A DNA stretch of 64,000 nt. It comes from Icerya purchasi. Its lineage: Eukaryota > Arthropoda > Insecta > Hemiptera > Monophlebidae. How positions within the stretch are numbered: position 1 is the first letter of the stretch; each line of letters begins with the position of its first letter. Below, one piece after another: positions 36,282 through 47,774 of this stretch. The translations under genes were made by a program, and so were the position numbers. Below the pieces are notes generated by a model. That model was not told the origin of the DNA and did no database searches. It saw only the letters and a list, made by a program, of their open reading frames with translations. The stretch spans positions 513,566,815 through 513,630,814 of the forward strand of contig CM077115.1 of assembly GCA_039619475.1 (NCBI GenBank). Reading direction: 5' to 3'.

Positions 36282-36943
36282 AGTAGAGGTAAAATGCGAG
36301 TTCTCGGCCAAAGGATGCCGCCACCGTTAATTAAAGCCTTCGAGGGCCGTTTCCGGAGCGTCTCGGACCGCGGAACCGCATTCCATTTGATTGTCGATCC
36401 CTTAATTAATACACACACATGCACATGTACGTGTATATACGTCTGCACACACATGTAAAAATCACCATTATCATCAGTATCGCGGTATATTCGTACGCGT
36501 GCCATCGCAAGTGACCTTGTACCTGTCAATCATTTGACCGATGCATGCCTTTACTTGTATGTAAATTACCGTTATTCGGTAGCGACTGGTTTTGGAGGAT
36601 TACGCACACACACACAATGATGTATATACGGTTACAAGCATCCGTACACATATGTAAAATTAGTTATTATCATTATTGATTTTCGTCGTTATCAATGTTA
36701 TCAGTGGTCAGTCTGCAGGAATCGCGGTAAAATACAGGTTTTCGCCATTCCGGTATTTCTAGGAATCGCGAAGATTTTCGTTCGGTCAGTTGCGTAAAAC
36801 TTTTCTTTGTCCGATACATTATGTACGGGGGGGTAAGTCTCTATCTCACACATCGCAAAAGCGAAAATGCTTCTCTCATAGCGCTACACGTAAATGCTAA
36901 CGCAACCGTTGAAACCGGATCTTAACATTCTTATACTTTCTAT
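36282..36943 (+). repeat. Polinton left terminal inverted repeat (662 bp)
   Basis: Complementary to 56379-57040 over the same 662-base length. I compared most of it and saw no mismatch or indel; it diverges sharply after tactttctat. It contains an AC-rich stretch (36410-36455) and a C/G run (36829-36834). ORFs here are not genes: they appear identically in both repeats. The ends are presumed origins for protein-primed replication and sites bound by the integrase. Confidence 0.97.
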
Positions 36944-39900
36944 ACTAGTATGAATTTTCAAAATAAATACAAGTATATTTTATTTTTTACAGCTCTAAAA
37001 AATTCTCTGTCATTACCAGTACATCGTAAATTTATAAATCTTTTCGTAATTCTTCTTTTTTTATTATTTATTTATTTACCTCCGAACACATAACAATCGT
37101 GAACAATAACGATACAAAGTATACGTCGCTGCTATCATATTATTTATTTTTAATAACTGATTTACATTCCTGCTTTAATTTTTTTATTTAAAAAAATATT
37201 CGATCGAATGATTAATTAAATGTCGTAATGATAATAAAAATTACTGTTTTCTTACGAGTAATATCGAATTTAATTCTCAGTGAGTGTTGAAAACGCTCGA
37301 ATCTTATTATCAAGAATCTAAAATTTCGAAGGAAATTTCCGTATCGCAACCCCTTCATACATTTTTTATTTTCTATGTTTACATTTGTAAATTTTCTATC
37401 GCGCGTATATTTTCGAAATATGTAGAACCATCTATGAACAGTCTACAACATTATTGAGAAAAGGTGTAGAAACATATCGGTACGGTATTGTTGGAGGATC
37501 TATGTGTGTGTGCGTACGTGTAAATGGTCAAAGTGTTAATTCATAGTAGCATTTGTACCACGATAACCGGTACATGTCAGGGATAACATGTATGTATTCT
37601 GTTATAACAGGACTTTACAGCGGAGACTGTTATGAATATCCGTGAATATCCATTGTCATTATGAAAAATTAGTTTAAGACCGTTAAAATACTTTACACAG
37701 ATACCAGAATATGTATTTACACATTCGATACCTGCGATAAAACAACTGACAAAAATACCGTTCGGCTAATGGACCGCGCAGGCTAGCGATATATTGCGGA
37801 AATCACCGTTTAAAATCAACCTTTTAAATGTCACGATGGATAATTAATTAAGCAACCGCAACATTGTGTTGAACCGCGAAATGGGAAAAGCGGTAAAAAC
37901 ATACCTAATGAGGTGACCAAATCACTACCGTTGAAATGCCCACTACCAGCAATAGAAACATTGGAACGTGCTTATTGCCCGAATACCGGAAAAAAAAAGG
38001 TTCGAATAAATGAAGCTTTAACAATACATCTAAATCTACTACTTGAAAAACCGCTTTAGTTTAAACACATAATAATAATAATAATAATGAAATCGCGGAG
38101 ATGAAGGTATAGAGCATTTGAGAATTTGAGCATGACAATCAGTTGAAAACTTAAAGTCTTCAAGTGTTCATCATTTTGCTTCTCTCGGAGTATTTAAAAT
38201 TTTCAAAGTTTTCTTTTTTTATATTTTCCATTCTGGTCATCGATCAACATATTTATTTCGGTAAGTAATATAACACATTTATATTTTATTTAACTATTCT
38301 TTTTAATTGCTTCATTCTTATGTACATGCATGTAATTATTCTTTGGAATTATTACATTCATTTTTGTTTAGTCCTTCAGATAAATTTTACGCACTTCGAA
38401 ATTTAGCGCGATTTATTCATTTCTTATTTTTGATATAAGATCATAATTATTCTTTTGAATTATTCCATTTATTCGTCATTTTAATAAGTTTTAGAATTCA
38501 CAAAAATGATTCAGATATTTCATTACGCATTACGAAAATTTTTTATTTCTCAAATATTCCAAAAGATTTCTCTTACCTTACATTATTCACTGTTTAATGC
38601 AGTACACTGCTCAATGTCTGTTTTTTTTTTTTCATTCAATACTCGTAAAAATTTGCTTTTCTTTTCTTAGACCCCATAACATATTTTTAATTATGTAATT
38701 TTTATAATAGATTTTACAGACGTATATAGCGGAGAATTTTTGCAAAGACGAGTACGGTATTAATTTTAATATATATACTGGTATTATTTACTTCACTTGA
38801 TTGATTCATATAATAAAATGGATTTTTCATGTCAAAAATATTAGAATTGGAACATATCTATTTTCTTACGTCTTATAATATATCTCGAAATTGTATTTAT
38901 TTATTTCTATTTTCACAAATTAGTGATAGATATGATAAAAGGAATAAATATTCTTTACTAATTTTTCATGATATCTTTACCCACGATTTAAAAAAACGTA
39001 AATCTAATAATATAAAATTATATAAGGATACACCCAACATATTTCTTCCTCAAGCTAGTTAATAGTTTTTATGTAATACAATTTATACCTCGTTATTTAT
39101 TACTATTAATATTTAAATTTAGAAGTTGTGATGTAAAATATTATGTTAATTCTCCATATAAATATATTTTTATGTAGTATATCCTGATATACCATTGGCG
39201 AATGTTTTTCAATTAACAAAAACGGGGGAGTCGTACATTTTTGAACAGAATATTACCGATTCCGAAAAAGGGGAAATATATATCGGTAAGTAAACGTTCT
39301 CATTTTTTTATTTTTCCTCAACTGTTGTTCATAAAGATTCTTTCAGTATTATTATTTCAAACACTTTTCATTCCACATTATTTAAAGTATATATTCACAG
39401 ATTTTATATTATACACCATTTACTCATATTTCTCAATATTCTCACTAAATTTTTACTTATTACCATATTCCTCAGATGATATATTTAGGATTGAACTATA
39501 ATTCACATATTATTCATGTATTATTTGTATATTACTTTTTATTGAATGATTTACCATGCAATTCATCAAAAAGAAAATTGTTTTTCGTATATTATTATTG
39601 AAATTTAAAAAAAAAAGAGATTATTACCTCATATGGGATTATTTAGAAACTATTAGAAATTTTTAATTTACAGTCCACACACACGAAAATTATTTAGAAA
39701 CTATTAGAAATTTTTAATTTACATTCCACACACATGGAAATTATTTTGAAACTGATGAAAATTGAATTATTATTTCATCCATCTACACATGTATGTAATT
39801 ATTTTGAAATGGATAGAAACATTTATACTTTCGTAACATTATTATTTTAATTTTTGCTATATTCCGATGTTGAATTATTCCACATATTTTGAAGCTATTG

Positions 39901-42107
39901 AACATTTTTATTTAATCATTTATATGCGAAGTTATTTATTTTGAATATGATAGATATTTTATTGTGTTATTTTTTCTTTTTTTTTTCATTATACTAATCT
40001 TATCTTTTAATTTGTTTCTTTAACTGGAATTGTTGATCGGACATGGAGCAGTTTTAAAACGATTTAACCACCAGAAAAATACTGAAAAAAAGTCATTGAA
40101 GAATTCAATTTTCCAGATCTTTTCTATTTTCAGTAAGTACTTGAAATATTTTATACTTATACATAGCATATATCACATTTGAAGTCTACAAAAAAAAAAA
40201 AAAAAAAAACAATCGGTAATTATTATTTTCGTGCTTTTCCATTACATTTTCATAAAGAAAAAAAATATTTACGAACCATTTCATTTTATGTTTCTGTTTT
40301 AATTTGTATATTACACACTTCATTCAATACAAGTGTCTTAATCTATTGCATTTCATACATTATTCGATAATTTATCTTTTTTTTTTTATTTCATTCAAAG
40401 TAATCTTTTTATGAGCTTTTTCTTTTCGATTATTATGATTCATATTGAAAAAAACCTCCATTCTTGCAAATCATTATTTAAAATTTCAAATGTGGTATAT
40501 TTTTATTTGTTTCCATGTATATTTTAAAATAAACGAAAACTGTGTTGTGTACTTTTTTCTATGTATATATTTACAATGTTGAATTCTATGAATGTATATT
40601 TATTTATTAAATTTTTTGAAATGTACAACTGATTATGTCGAATTTAAAAAATTACAAGTTCACATGGCATATTCATTCAAAAACTGTATCTTTTGGGAAA
40701 GTTTTAATACTCGAAATAAATGTAAACAAAATGTGATATTTCTATATTTCGTCATTATTTAAAATGGAAAAATTATTATTTATTCAAAAACATATTTTTC
40801 GGAGAAAATTTTTAATACTCGAAATAAATGTAAACAAATGTGGTATTTCTATATACACGTGAATGATCTATATTTCATCATTATTTACAACAGAAAAATT
40901 ATTATTTATTCAAAAACACATTCTTTGGGGAAAAGTTTTAATACTCGAAATAAATGTAAACAAATATGATATTTCTATATACACATGAACGATCTATATT
41001 TCGTCATTATTTATAATGGAAAAATTATTATTTATTTAAAACACATTCTTTAGAGAAAATTTTTAATACTCGAAATAAATGTAAACAAAATGTGATATTT
41101 CTATATACACATGAATGATCTACATTTCATCATTATTTACAACTGAAAAATTATTATTTATTCAAAAACATATTTTTCAGAGAAAATTTTTAATACTCGA
41201 AATAAAATGTAAACAAATGTGGTATTTCTATATACACGTGAACGATCTATATTTCGTCATTATTTACAATGGTAAAATTATTATTTATTTAAAAACACAT
41301 TCTTTAGAGAAAAGTTTTAATACTCGAAATAAATCTAAGAAAATGGTATATTTCTATATACATGTGAATGATCTATATTTCGTCATTATTTACAATGGAA
41401 AAATTATTATTTATTTAAAAACACATTCTTTAGAGAAAATTTTTAATACTCGAAATAAATGTAAACAAAATGTGATATTTCTATATACACATGAATGATC
41501 TATATTTCATCATTATTTACTGTTGAAAAAATATTATTTATTCAAAACACAATTTTTTGGAGAAAATTTTTAATACTGGAAATAAATGTAAGCAAATGGT
41601 ATATTTCTATATACACATGAACGATCTATATTTTGTCATTATTTACTATTGAAAAAATATTATTTATTCAAAAACACATCAGAAAAATGTTTAATACTTA
41701 AAAATATGATTTTTTCTTTTTTTCTTTTTGGAAATGTATATGAATAATGAACACATTTTCCATATACACATAAGTGATTTATATTTCACTGACATTTACA
41801 TCTGAAAAATTATTCTTTTAATCACTCAAAATTATTTTCTTCATAAAAATTTTTAATATTATTCAAAAATATATTTTATCTTTAAATTAAAAATAGAAAT
41901 ACTAGGTAATGCTTTATGATGAATATATGTCATATTATTTTGTGTTATTATGTGTAATATGTAATTATGTGCTATATGTTATGTTGTTATATATGTAATC
42001 CATCAATGTCTTTTAAAAAGGAGATTTTACATACTCACTATCAGTCTATATATTTGAGATCTTTTAAAATGACTGTAATTACCACTCAGAAAAACATAAA
42101 ATTGAAG
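36944..42107 (+). other. Polinton gene-poor left arm
   Basis: About 5.2 kb of AT-rich DNA between the left repeat and the polymerase promoter. Small ORFs (77 codons at 38829, 86 at 39241, 63 at 40179) are low-complexity and not recognised. Three strong splice-donor-like gtaagta sites (about 38260, 39285 and 40131) are spaced roughly 0.85-1.0 kb apart. A two-copy 62-base repeat (gaaactattagaaatttttaatttaca) lies at about 39650-39775. The region may be a leader or regulatory arm, or hold decayed genes. Confidence 0.5.
40669..41705. repeat. 126-bp tandem minisatellite, about nine copies
   Basis: The phrase aatactcgaaataaatgtaa recurs at about 40706, 40814, 40940, 41065, 41192, 41319, 41445, 41572 and (degenerate) 41693. 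Spacings are 108 (internal deletion), then 126, 125, 127, 127, 126, 127 and 121. Each unit has gaaaaattattatttattcaaa, then ttctatatacacatgaacga, then a tcgtcattattta block. The 126-base unit is 42 codons, so some phases stay open through several units (for example 41115-41498), but I take this as incidental. Confidence 0.92.
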
Positions 42108-42115
42108 TATAAATA
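42108..42115 (+). promoter_or_regulatory. TATA box of the Polinton DNA polymerase gene
   Basis: tataaata 97 bases before the polymerase ATG, in the context agtataaataccc. A near-identical inverted motif (tgtatttatacc) lies between the divergent virion-protein and ATPase genes. Confidence 0.6.
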
Positions 42116-42204
42116 CCCTTTACAATAACCAATGACTGCTAGTATAATTGTAATTGTTTCACTGTTTTGATATAGAGTCTTGTGTTTAAAAAATTTAAAA
42201 AAAA

Positions 42205-45200
42205 ATGGCTGAACAAAATATCAGTTACACAGTCCAGGAGATATCAAGGAAATACCGCACCCGCCTGGCAACATATCGCATTATCAACAAAAATCCAGTG
42301 CGGTTGGATATCGATGAATTTCTGTCAGACGTTTCGGAGGCCGCCATCGAGAAGATTGAAGATCGGATTGGCACTGGTGTTAAGGCCAGCATTTTGTTGC
42401 AGTGCCAGTTTGAGAAGATGGTTGCTAATGGGGAGGTAGTAAGAGCACCAAAGTTTTTCCCTATTAGCGCACATTTACTACTGCTAGGGGATGATGTGGA
42501 AGAGTGGTATGAGGAGTCCGTCAGTAAATTGAAGGGTGATGTCGATAAATTTGAGAATGCCTCGGGGAGTGGCTGGCGAATTGTTAAAATAGACTACCTC
42601 GAGGTACGTCTCAATTTTAGAAACATCCTTCAACGAGCGGGCTCCTTCATAGATCTTCCCACACCCCTGAAAAAGAAGAAGGCAGTGGTAAATGTGAGGC
42701 CCTCCGAAGCCAGTGATGAGCAGTGTTTCAAGTACGCCATCCTGGCTCAGTTTGTGCATGCTCATCCCCAGAGAGCAAACCAATATATTCATAATTCAGA
42801 ATTGAGTAATCGCTATGTGTGGAGAGGTATTTCCTTCCCAACACCATTATCAGACATAAACATCTTTGAGCAAGCTAACCCCTCAGCATCCGTCAATGTG
42901 TATGGTGTTGATGATAAGAATATTGTCTTCCCCCTACGCATTGCCAAAGAGATTAGGGAACACCATCACAATCTCCTCCTCCTGAAGGATGGGGAGAAGC
43001 ATCACTTTTGCTGTATAAGGAACCTGAGTAGACTTGTTGGTAGGCAGATAAATTCCAATCGTGGTCAGATGTTTATCTGTCATCGATGCTTGTCACACAC
43101 ACAGAATGAGGGGAGGTATCTGGAACATATTAGGCAATGCGCAGATGTGCCTCCCCTTGCAGCCTCTGTACCTGCAGAGGGGAAAAACATTCTGAAATAT
43201 GACAAGTACAAGTGCCAACAGTTCATACCTTACGTTATTTATGCAGACTTCGAGTGTATGCTTGTACCCATCCAAGATGGTGGTGAGGATGAGATGACGC
43301 AGAGTGCTGTTGGGGCTACTGCCATGGATGTTGATAATCCTGACATGCAGGTTGTCAATGAGTCTGATGTGGTGTTGGGTGATGGAGAAAATACATCTCT
43401 CCATCGTCGAACGCAAAACGCCTCCTGTGCTAACACTGTCAAGGTACAGCGGCACAAGGCGATGTCCTATTGTTATTACATTGTTGATAGAGTTAACAAT
43501 ACAGTGACATCGCCGGAGTTGTACCGTGGTCATGACGCTGCAAAGAAGTTTGTAGAGTGTTTGGTACAGGAGGCAAGGAAAATTGAGAAAATCTATGCGG
43601 TGAAAAAACGTATATTCATGACACCGCAAGATAGAATAGATTTCTCAAATGCCTCCCACTGTCATATATGTAGAGATCTGCTGAGAGGGGACAAGGTGGC
43701 TGATCATTGTCATCTAACAGGAGCTTTCCGGGGTGCTGCTCATTCTCAGTGTAATCTCCAGTATCAGCTTCCTCCATTTGTGCCAGTGATAATACATAAC
43801 TTGACTGGCTATGATAGTCACCTAATTGTTAGGCAGCTAGCGTATGATGATCAAGATATCTTTGTCTTGGCCAATACAGAGGAACGTTACAAAGGATTTA
43901 CAAAGAGAGTGTCTAGCAACATCAGTCTGAGATTTGTTGATTCATTACAGTTTATGGCAAGCAGTCTGGGGAAGTTAGCGCAGAATCTGCCTGAAGATGC
44001 CTTCAGACACACTCTCGCCAACATCCCCAACCCTTCACTGTTATCGCTGCTGTGTCGTAAAGGAGTTTTTCCTTATGAATACTGCAGCGATGAGTCTAAA
44101 CTAAATGAAACAACATTACCAGCCCGGGAAGATTTCTATAGTTCCCTCTCAAAATCCCACATCTCTATTGACGATTACAATCATGCGAAAAATGTGTGGA
44201 GCACGTTAAATGTTGGAACATTAGGTGAGTATAGTGACATCTATCTTCGGACAGATGTCCTAATCTTAGCTGATGTTTTTGAGCAATTTCGTGACGTTTG
44301 CTTTCAAAAATATGGTCTTGATGCATGCTGGTTCTTTAGTGCTCCTGCATTAAGTTTTCAGGCCATGCTGAAAGCTACAGGAGTACAAATGGAGCTCCTC
44401 ACGGATTACGACATGTATCTTTTCTTCGAGTCGGCAATTCGTGGGGGGTTAACCCAGTCTGTCATGCGATATTGCGAAGCACGGAATCCACTCGTTTCTT
44501 CGTCTGGTTGTAGTGATGGTGGAGATGACCCCAACTATATATTTTATATCGACTGCAACAATTTATATGGTACTGCCATGTCGGAGGCTTTACCATATAA
44601 AGGGTTTAAATGGCTTACGCAAGAGGAAATCGATGATTTAGACGTCATGGAAGTCCCTGATGATTCCCAATTGGGTTATGTCATTGAAGTCGATATAGAA
44701 TATCCCGAGGAGCTGCATTCTCTGCACAATGATTTGCCCTTCCTCCCGGAGTCTAAAGTGGTCTCACGATTGGGTAATGTAAAGAAACTAGTGGCAACAC
44801 TAGAGAATAAAACTAGATATATTATTCATTATACATATTTAAAGTTGGCTATTCAAAATGGATTAAAACTTTGCAAAATTCATAGAGGAATAAAATTTGA
44901 ACAGACTCCGTGGTTAAAAAAATATATCGATTTGAACACTGTTTTTCGGCAGCAGGCCAAAAATGAATTCGAAAAGAACTTTTTTAAACTTTTGAATAAT
45001 GCAGTATTTGGTAAAACGATGGAAAACATACGTTCACGGCCCAAAATTAAACTGGTCTGCAATAAAGTAAAATTTACAAAACTTGTGGGCAAATCATCAT
45101 TCAAGGATAGAACCTTGTATAATGAGGACCCATTTCTGTGCGCCGTACATGAGCATCCTACAAAACTTTTATTTAATAAGCCGATATATGTGGGTATGTC

Positions 45201-45870
45201 TATATTAGACATAAGTAAACGTATTATGTATAAGCATCACTATAATGTGATGATGCCCATGTACGGAAATGAGAGGTTGCAGCTTCTATACACTGACACT
45301 GACTCTTTTATATATAATATTCGAACTGCAGATCTCTATGAGGATGTGAAAAACAACCTCAACATATATGATACAAGTGATTACTCGCCTAGTCATAAGT
45401 GTTTTAGTTTAGTTAATAAAAAAGTATTGGGTAAGTTCAAGGACGAGCTTAATGGTGTGCCTATATGTGCATTTATTGGGATTCGTCCTAAGGTGTACAG
45501 CATTAAGTTAGCGGATAGCATTATTAAAAAATGCAAGGGTATATCCCGATGTATTGTCAATAATGATATCCAATATAGTCATTATTATTATTGTGTAACA
45601 AATAAGGCGGCCGTTTATAATACTTATTTCACTAGTTTTAATATACGTAGTTTTAAGCATCTGCTGTACACCGTAAAACAGAGTAAATTGGCCATTTCAG
45701 GGGCGGATGATAAGCGTATCATAGGAGCTGACAACTCCCACACATATGCTATAGGCCATAGGGATGTTGTTAGCTTCAAAAATAGGTTTAGTTTCGTTCT
45801 AGACGAACTAAACATGTACCATACATTTAAGAATAGTTTATTTTGGGATCGTGCGAGATATGGATGTTAA
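42205..45870 (+). CDS. Polinton family B DNA polymerase (protein-primed type)
   Basis: A 1221-residue polymerase that would copy the linear element from its ends. Exonuclease motifs: YADFEC at 346-351, NLTGYDSH near 532, and YLRTDVLILADVF near 680. Polymerase motifs: A, YIDCNNLYG at 781-789; B, KLLNNAVFGKT near 928-938; C, YTDTDS at 1029-1034. All catalytic Asp are present, so it looks active. Upstream of the exonuclease is a module at about 160-315 ending in a C-x2-C-x12-H-x3-C zinc motif (C292 to C312); the same module stands alone in the gene at 55205. A second Cys/His insertion (CHIC at 486-489, DHCH at 500-503, CN at 516) resembles an endonuclease VII-like fold common in this family. The start ATG follows an A-rich leader. 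Length is typical or slightly long. Confidence 0.96.
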   Translation: MAEQNISYTVQEISRKYRTRLATYRIINKNPVRLDIDEFLSDVSEAAIEKIEDRIGTGVKASILLQCQFEKMVANGEVVRAPKFFPISAHLLLLGDDVEEWYEESVSKLKGDVDKFENASGSGWRIVKIDYLEVRLNFRNILQRAGSFIDLPTPLKKKKAVVNVRPSEASDEQCFKYAILAQFVHAHPQRANQYIHNSELSNRYVWRGISFPTPLSDINIFEQANPSASVNVYGVDDKNIVFPLRIAKEIREHHHNLLLLKDGEKHHFCCIRNLSRLVGRQINSNRGQMFICHRCLSHTQNEGRYLEHIRQCADVPPLAASVPAEGKNILKYDKYKCQQFIPYVIYADFECMLVPIQDGGEDEMTQSAVGATAMDVDNPDMQVVNESDVVLGDGENTSLHRRTQNASCANTVKVQRHKAMSYCYYIVDRVNNTVTSPELYRGHDAAKKFVECLVQEARKIEKIYAVKKRIFMTPQDRIDFSNASHCHICRDLLRGDKVADHCHLTGAFRGAAHSQCNLQYQLPPFVPVIIHNLTGYDSHLIVRQLAYDDQDIFVLANTEERYKGFTKRVSSNISLRFVDSLQFMASSLGKLAQNLPEDAFRHTLANIPNPSLLSLLCRKGVFPYEYCSDESKLNETTLPAREDFYSSLSKSHISIDDYNHAKNVWSTLNVGTLGEYSDIYLRTDVLILADVFEQFRDVCFQKYGLDACWFFSAPALSFQAMLKATGVQMELLTDYDMYLFFESAIRGGLTQSVMRYCEARNPLVSSSGCSDGGDDPNYIFYIDCNNLYGTAMSEALPYKGFKWLTQEEIDDLDVMEVPDDSQLGYVIEVDIEYPEELHSLHNDLPFLPESKVVSRLGNVKKLVATLENKTRYIIHYTYLKLAIQNGLKLCKIHRGIKFEQTPWLKKYIDLNTVFRQQAKNEFEKNFFKLLNNAVFGKTMENIRSRPKIKLVCNKVKFTKLVGKSSFKDRTLYNEDPFLCAVHEHPTKLLFNKPIYVGMSILDISKRIMYKHHYNVMMPMYGNERLQLLYTDTDSFIYNIRTADLYEDVKNNLNIYDTSDYSPSHKCFSLVNKKVLGKFKDELNGVPICAFIGIRPKVYSIKLADSIIKKCKGISRCIVNNDIQYSHYYYCVTNKAAVYNTYFTSFNIRSFKHLLYTVKQSKLAISGADDKRIIGADNSHTYAIGHRDVVSFKNRFSFVLDELNMYHTFKNSLFWDRARYGC

Positions 45871-46029
45871 TGATTTAAGTAAGAATAAGTCAGAGAGAGT
45901 GAAATGTGCGTAAATGTGGATTAAGTGAGAGAGTGGTATTATTATTATTATCTAACCGTTAAGTTACATCCGCCCCTACCTAGTATTATTATTAATGTTA
46001 TTTTTTATTATTATTTATTCATACTAGTC

Positions 46030-46034
<5 letters not shown>

Positions 46035-46077
<43 letters not shown>
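46035..46077. repeat. (TA)n microsatellite
   Basis: About 21 TA units within the Polinton, between the polymerase and the 72-codon ORF. Confidence 0.95.
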
Positions 46078-46080
<3 letters not shown>

Positions 46081-46119
46081 CTATCTGATAGGGTTTGTTT
46101 CAGAAAAAAAAAAAAAGAA

Positions 46120-46338
46120 ATGGAGTCTAAACAGTTATTAGCTATTCGTGTGAGCCAACGAAAAAACTTACCTCCATTTGTGCCATTCAATCAATTTTTA
46201 AAGCAATTTGTACATAAAAACAAGGGGTGTAGGTGTCCCCCACCTACAATAAGGATTATTGATTTAATAAAAATGAACTCAGAAATGAATCCAAATGCCT
46301 GGATTGTCATTTATATATACTATTATGCAGAATGCTGA
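46120..46338 (+). CDS. Small hypothetical Polinton protein (72 aa)
   Basis: The ATG follows an A-rich stretch (aaaaaaagaaatgg), like other starts in this element. The product is basic, MESKQLLAIRVSQRKNLPPF with a CRCPPP phrase, then a hydrophobic tail WIVIYIYYYAEC. The longer open frame from 45925 is poly-Ile from the TA repeat and is not credible. I do not recognise the family; small basic Polinton proteins of this size exist, but this could be chance. Confidence 0.4.
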   Translation: MESKQLLAIRVSQRKNLPPFVPFNQFLKQFVHKNKGCRCPPPTIRIIDLIKMNSEMNPNAWIVIYIYYYAEC

Positions 46339-46680
46339 TTATAATGCATATTTTTATACATATATATTTTTTTCCATTATCATTGTATATTATTATATGT
46401 ATTATAATAAAAATTCATTTATATGTTTGTATATATGTAAAATACATTTTTTTTTTTTTTGTACTTACTCATTCATTTACTTATTGTTTATTTCAATTTT
46501 AATATTATCTATATGTATAATATGTGTTTGTTTCAATATTAAACATAAACTATGTATGTTAGCGTAGAAGAAGAAGAAGAAGAAAATGAAAAACTCATTT
46601 CGAAAATTATATATATATTTATTCAAAAAAATTTACAACTAAAATATAAGAAAAAAAAAAAAATACAAACAAAAAAAAGT

Positions 46681-47589
46681 TTAAAAATCAAAAATTTTAT
46701 GAGCTGAAATTTTAATTGTTGTAGGTTCGGGACCATCACAATCGCAAACTATTTTTTCTTCTAATATTGCTTGATCTTCATTATTAAAATCTTTCCCTAA
46801 AGTTTCCGGGTACATATCCCGCAAAAAATCTGCTACATTTTTCCGTCCACACTGTTTACAATCTTTAATTAAGGTAGGATGAGCTGCACTGAGCGGCAAT
46901 GAATCTGGTATATCAAATCTATGATGCTTAAAACATGGCAAACATTTTTTAATATCTTCGTTTTTCCTTAATGATTCAGGTAATTTATCATAAAAATCAC
47001 AAATTTTATCTGGGCACAAGGAAACTAATGTTTCTGCAGCAGCCTTCTGTATCGCTTGTTGTTTAGGTCTAACATTCATATCATACCATTTCATCATTAT
47101 AAATGCGTTTTTTAATGAGCATACATTAAGTCGTCCATCAGTGTGTGCGTCACATTTTACAGTACTCGCTATAGCATTGTACTTATTATTTAAATTTCTC
47201 AAATTCGGCATACCATAACGTGTTTCTAAGTTAATTATTTTATAATCCGTAAGCGACGTTATCATTAGTTTTTCCCATATAGTTTCAATTTTGGAATCTC
47301 CTTTAACATAAATTTTTAAAGGTTGTAAACTAATTAAAACATTTTCCAAATCTATAGATATATTTCTATAATTGGAATCTCCAGCATTCCATGGGATTGA
47401 ATGATAATTTTGTGTGAGCCATAAATTTGTACGTCTTTTACTAGTGGTTAATATATTCCAATCGATCGGTGGTTTGTAAACTCGATGAAATTTTATTTCT
47501 CCATTTAAAGCTAATATCACAAGCTCTTTAATAATGTATGCATTATCATTATTTTTAAAACACTGGAAATCAATTATTACTTCATGCAT
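46681..47589 (-). CDS. Polinton-associated protein of unknown function
   Basis: Starting at the Met of MHEVIIDFQ gives 302 residues. The frame is open back to 47664, but those 25 residues (hydrophobic, Leu/Phe-rich) resemble an untranslated leader rather than part of the domain; a signal peptide remains possible. The N-terminus (VIIDFQ, IIKELVIL, YKPP, LWLTQNYHSIPW, LKIYVKGDSK) has the look of an RNase H-fold exonuclease with incomplete acidic residues; this is an inference from pattern only. The C-terminal part has Cys pairs (CLPCFKHH, CKQCG, CDCDG) that may bind zinc. Similar proteins are common near insect Polintons but have no firm role. It is the last gene of the minus-strand capsid block. 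Confidence 0.75.
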   Translation of the reverse strand: MHEVIIDFQCFKNNDNAYIIKELVILALNGEIKFHRVYKPPIDWNILTTSKRRTNLWLTQNYHSIPWNAGDSNYRNISIDLENVLISLQPLKIYVKGDSKIETIWEKLMITSLTDYKIINLETRYGMPNLRNLNNKYNAIASTVKCDAHTDGRLNVCSLKNAFIMMKWYDMNVRPKQQAIQKAAAETLVSLCPDKICDFYDKLPESLRKNEDIKKCLPCFKHHRFDIPDSLPLSAAHPTLIKDCKQCGRKNVADFLRDMYPETLGKDFNNEDQAILEEKIVCDCDGPEPTTIKISAHKIFDF

Positions 47590-47774
47590 ATTACTTACTG
47601 TAGTGGAAAACAGAAAGAGAAAACTTAACGAAATAAAAACTTTATTAATTAAAAATAAATACAATCGTGTAAAAACAAAAATTTAACTTACAACTTTAAA
47701 GAACATTACTGAAACACATTCAACATAATACTAAAAGCAAAATATCGAACAGCATTCTTTTATAATTTTTCTAT

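Noticed and set aside
36266..36529. ORF of 87 codons in the left Polinton repeat, mirrored at 56793-57062
   Set aside because: It lies in the terminal inverted repeat, occurs identically in both, and encodes low-complexity His/Val-rich sequence from an AC tract. Treated as incidental.
41115..41498. 127-codon ORF with internal 42-residue repeats
   Set aside because: It is the translation of the 126-bp minisatellite; the residue repeats follow from the period being a multiple of three.
43093..43629. 178-codon minus-strand ORF
   Set aside because: Antisense shadow of the polymerase gene, with no family features.
45925..46119. Upstream extension of the 72-codon ORF
   Set aside because: Composed of Tyr/Ile runs from the TA microsatellite.
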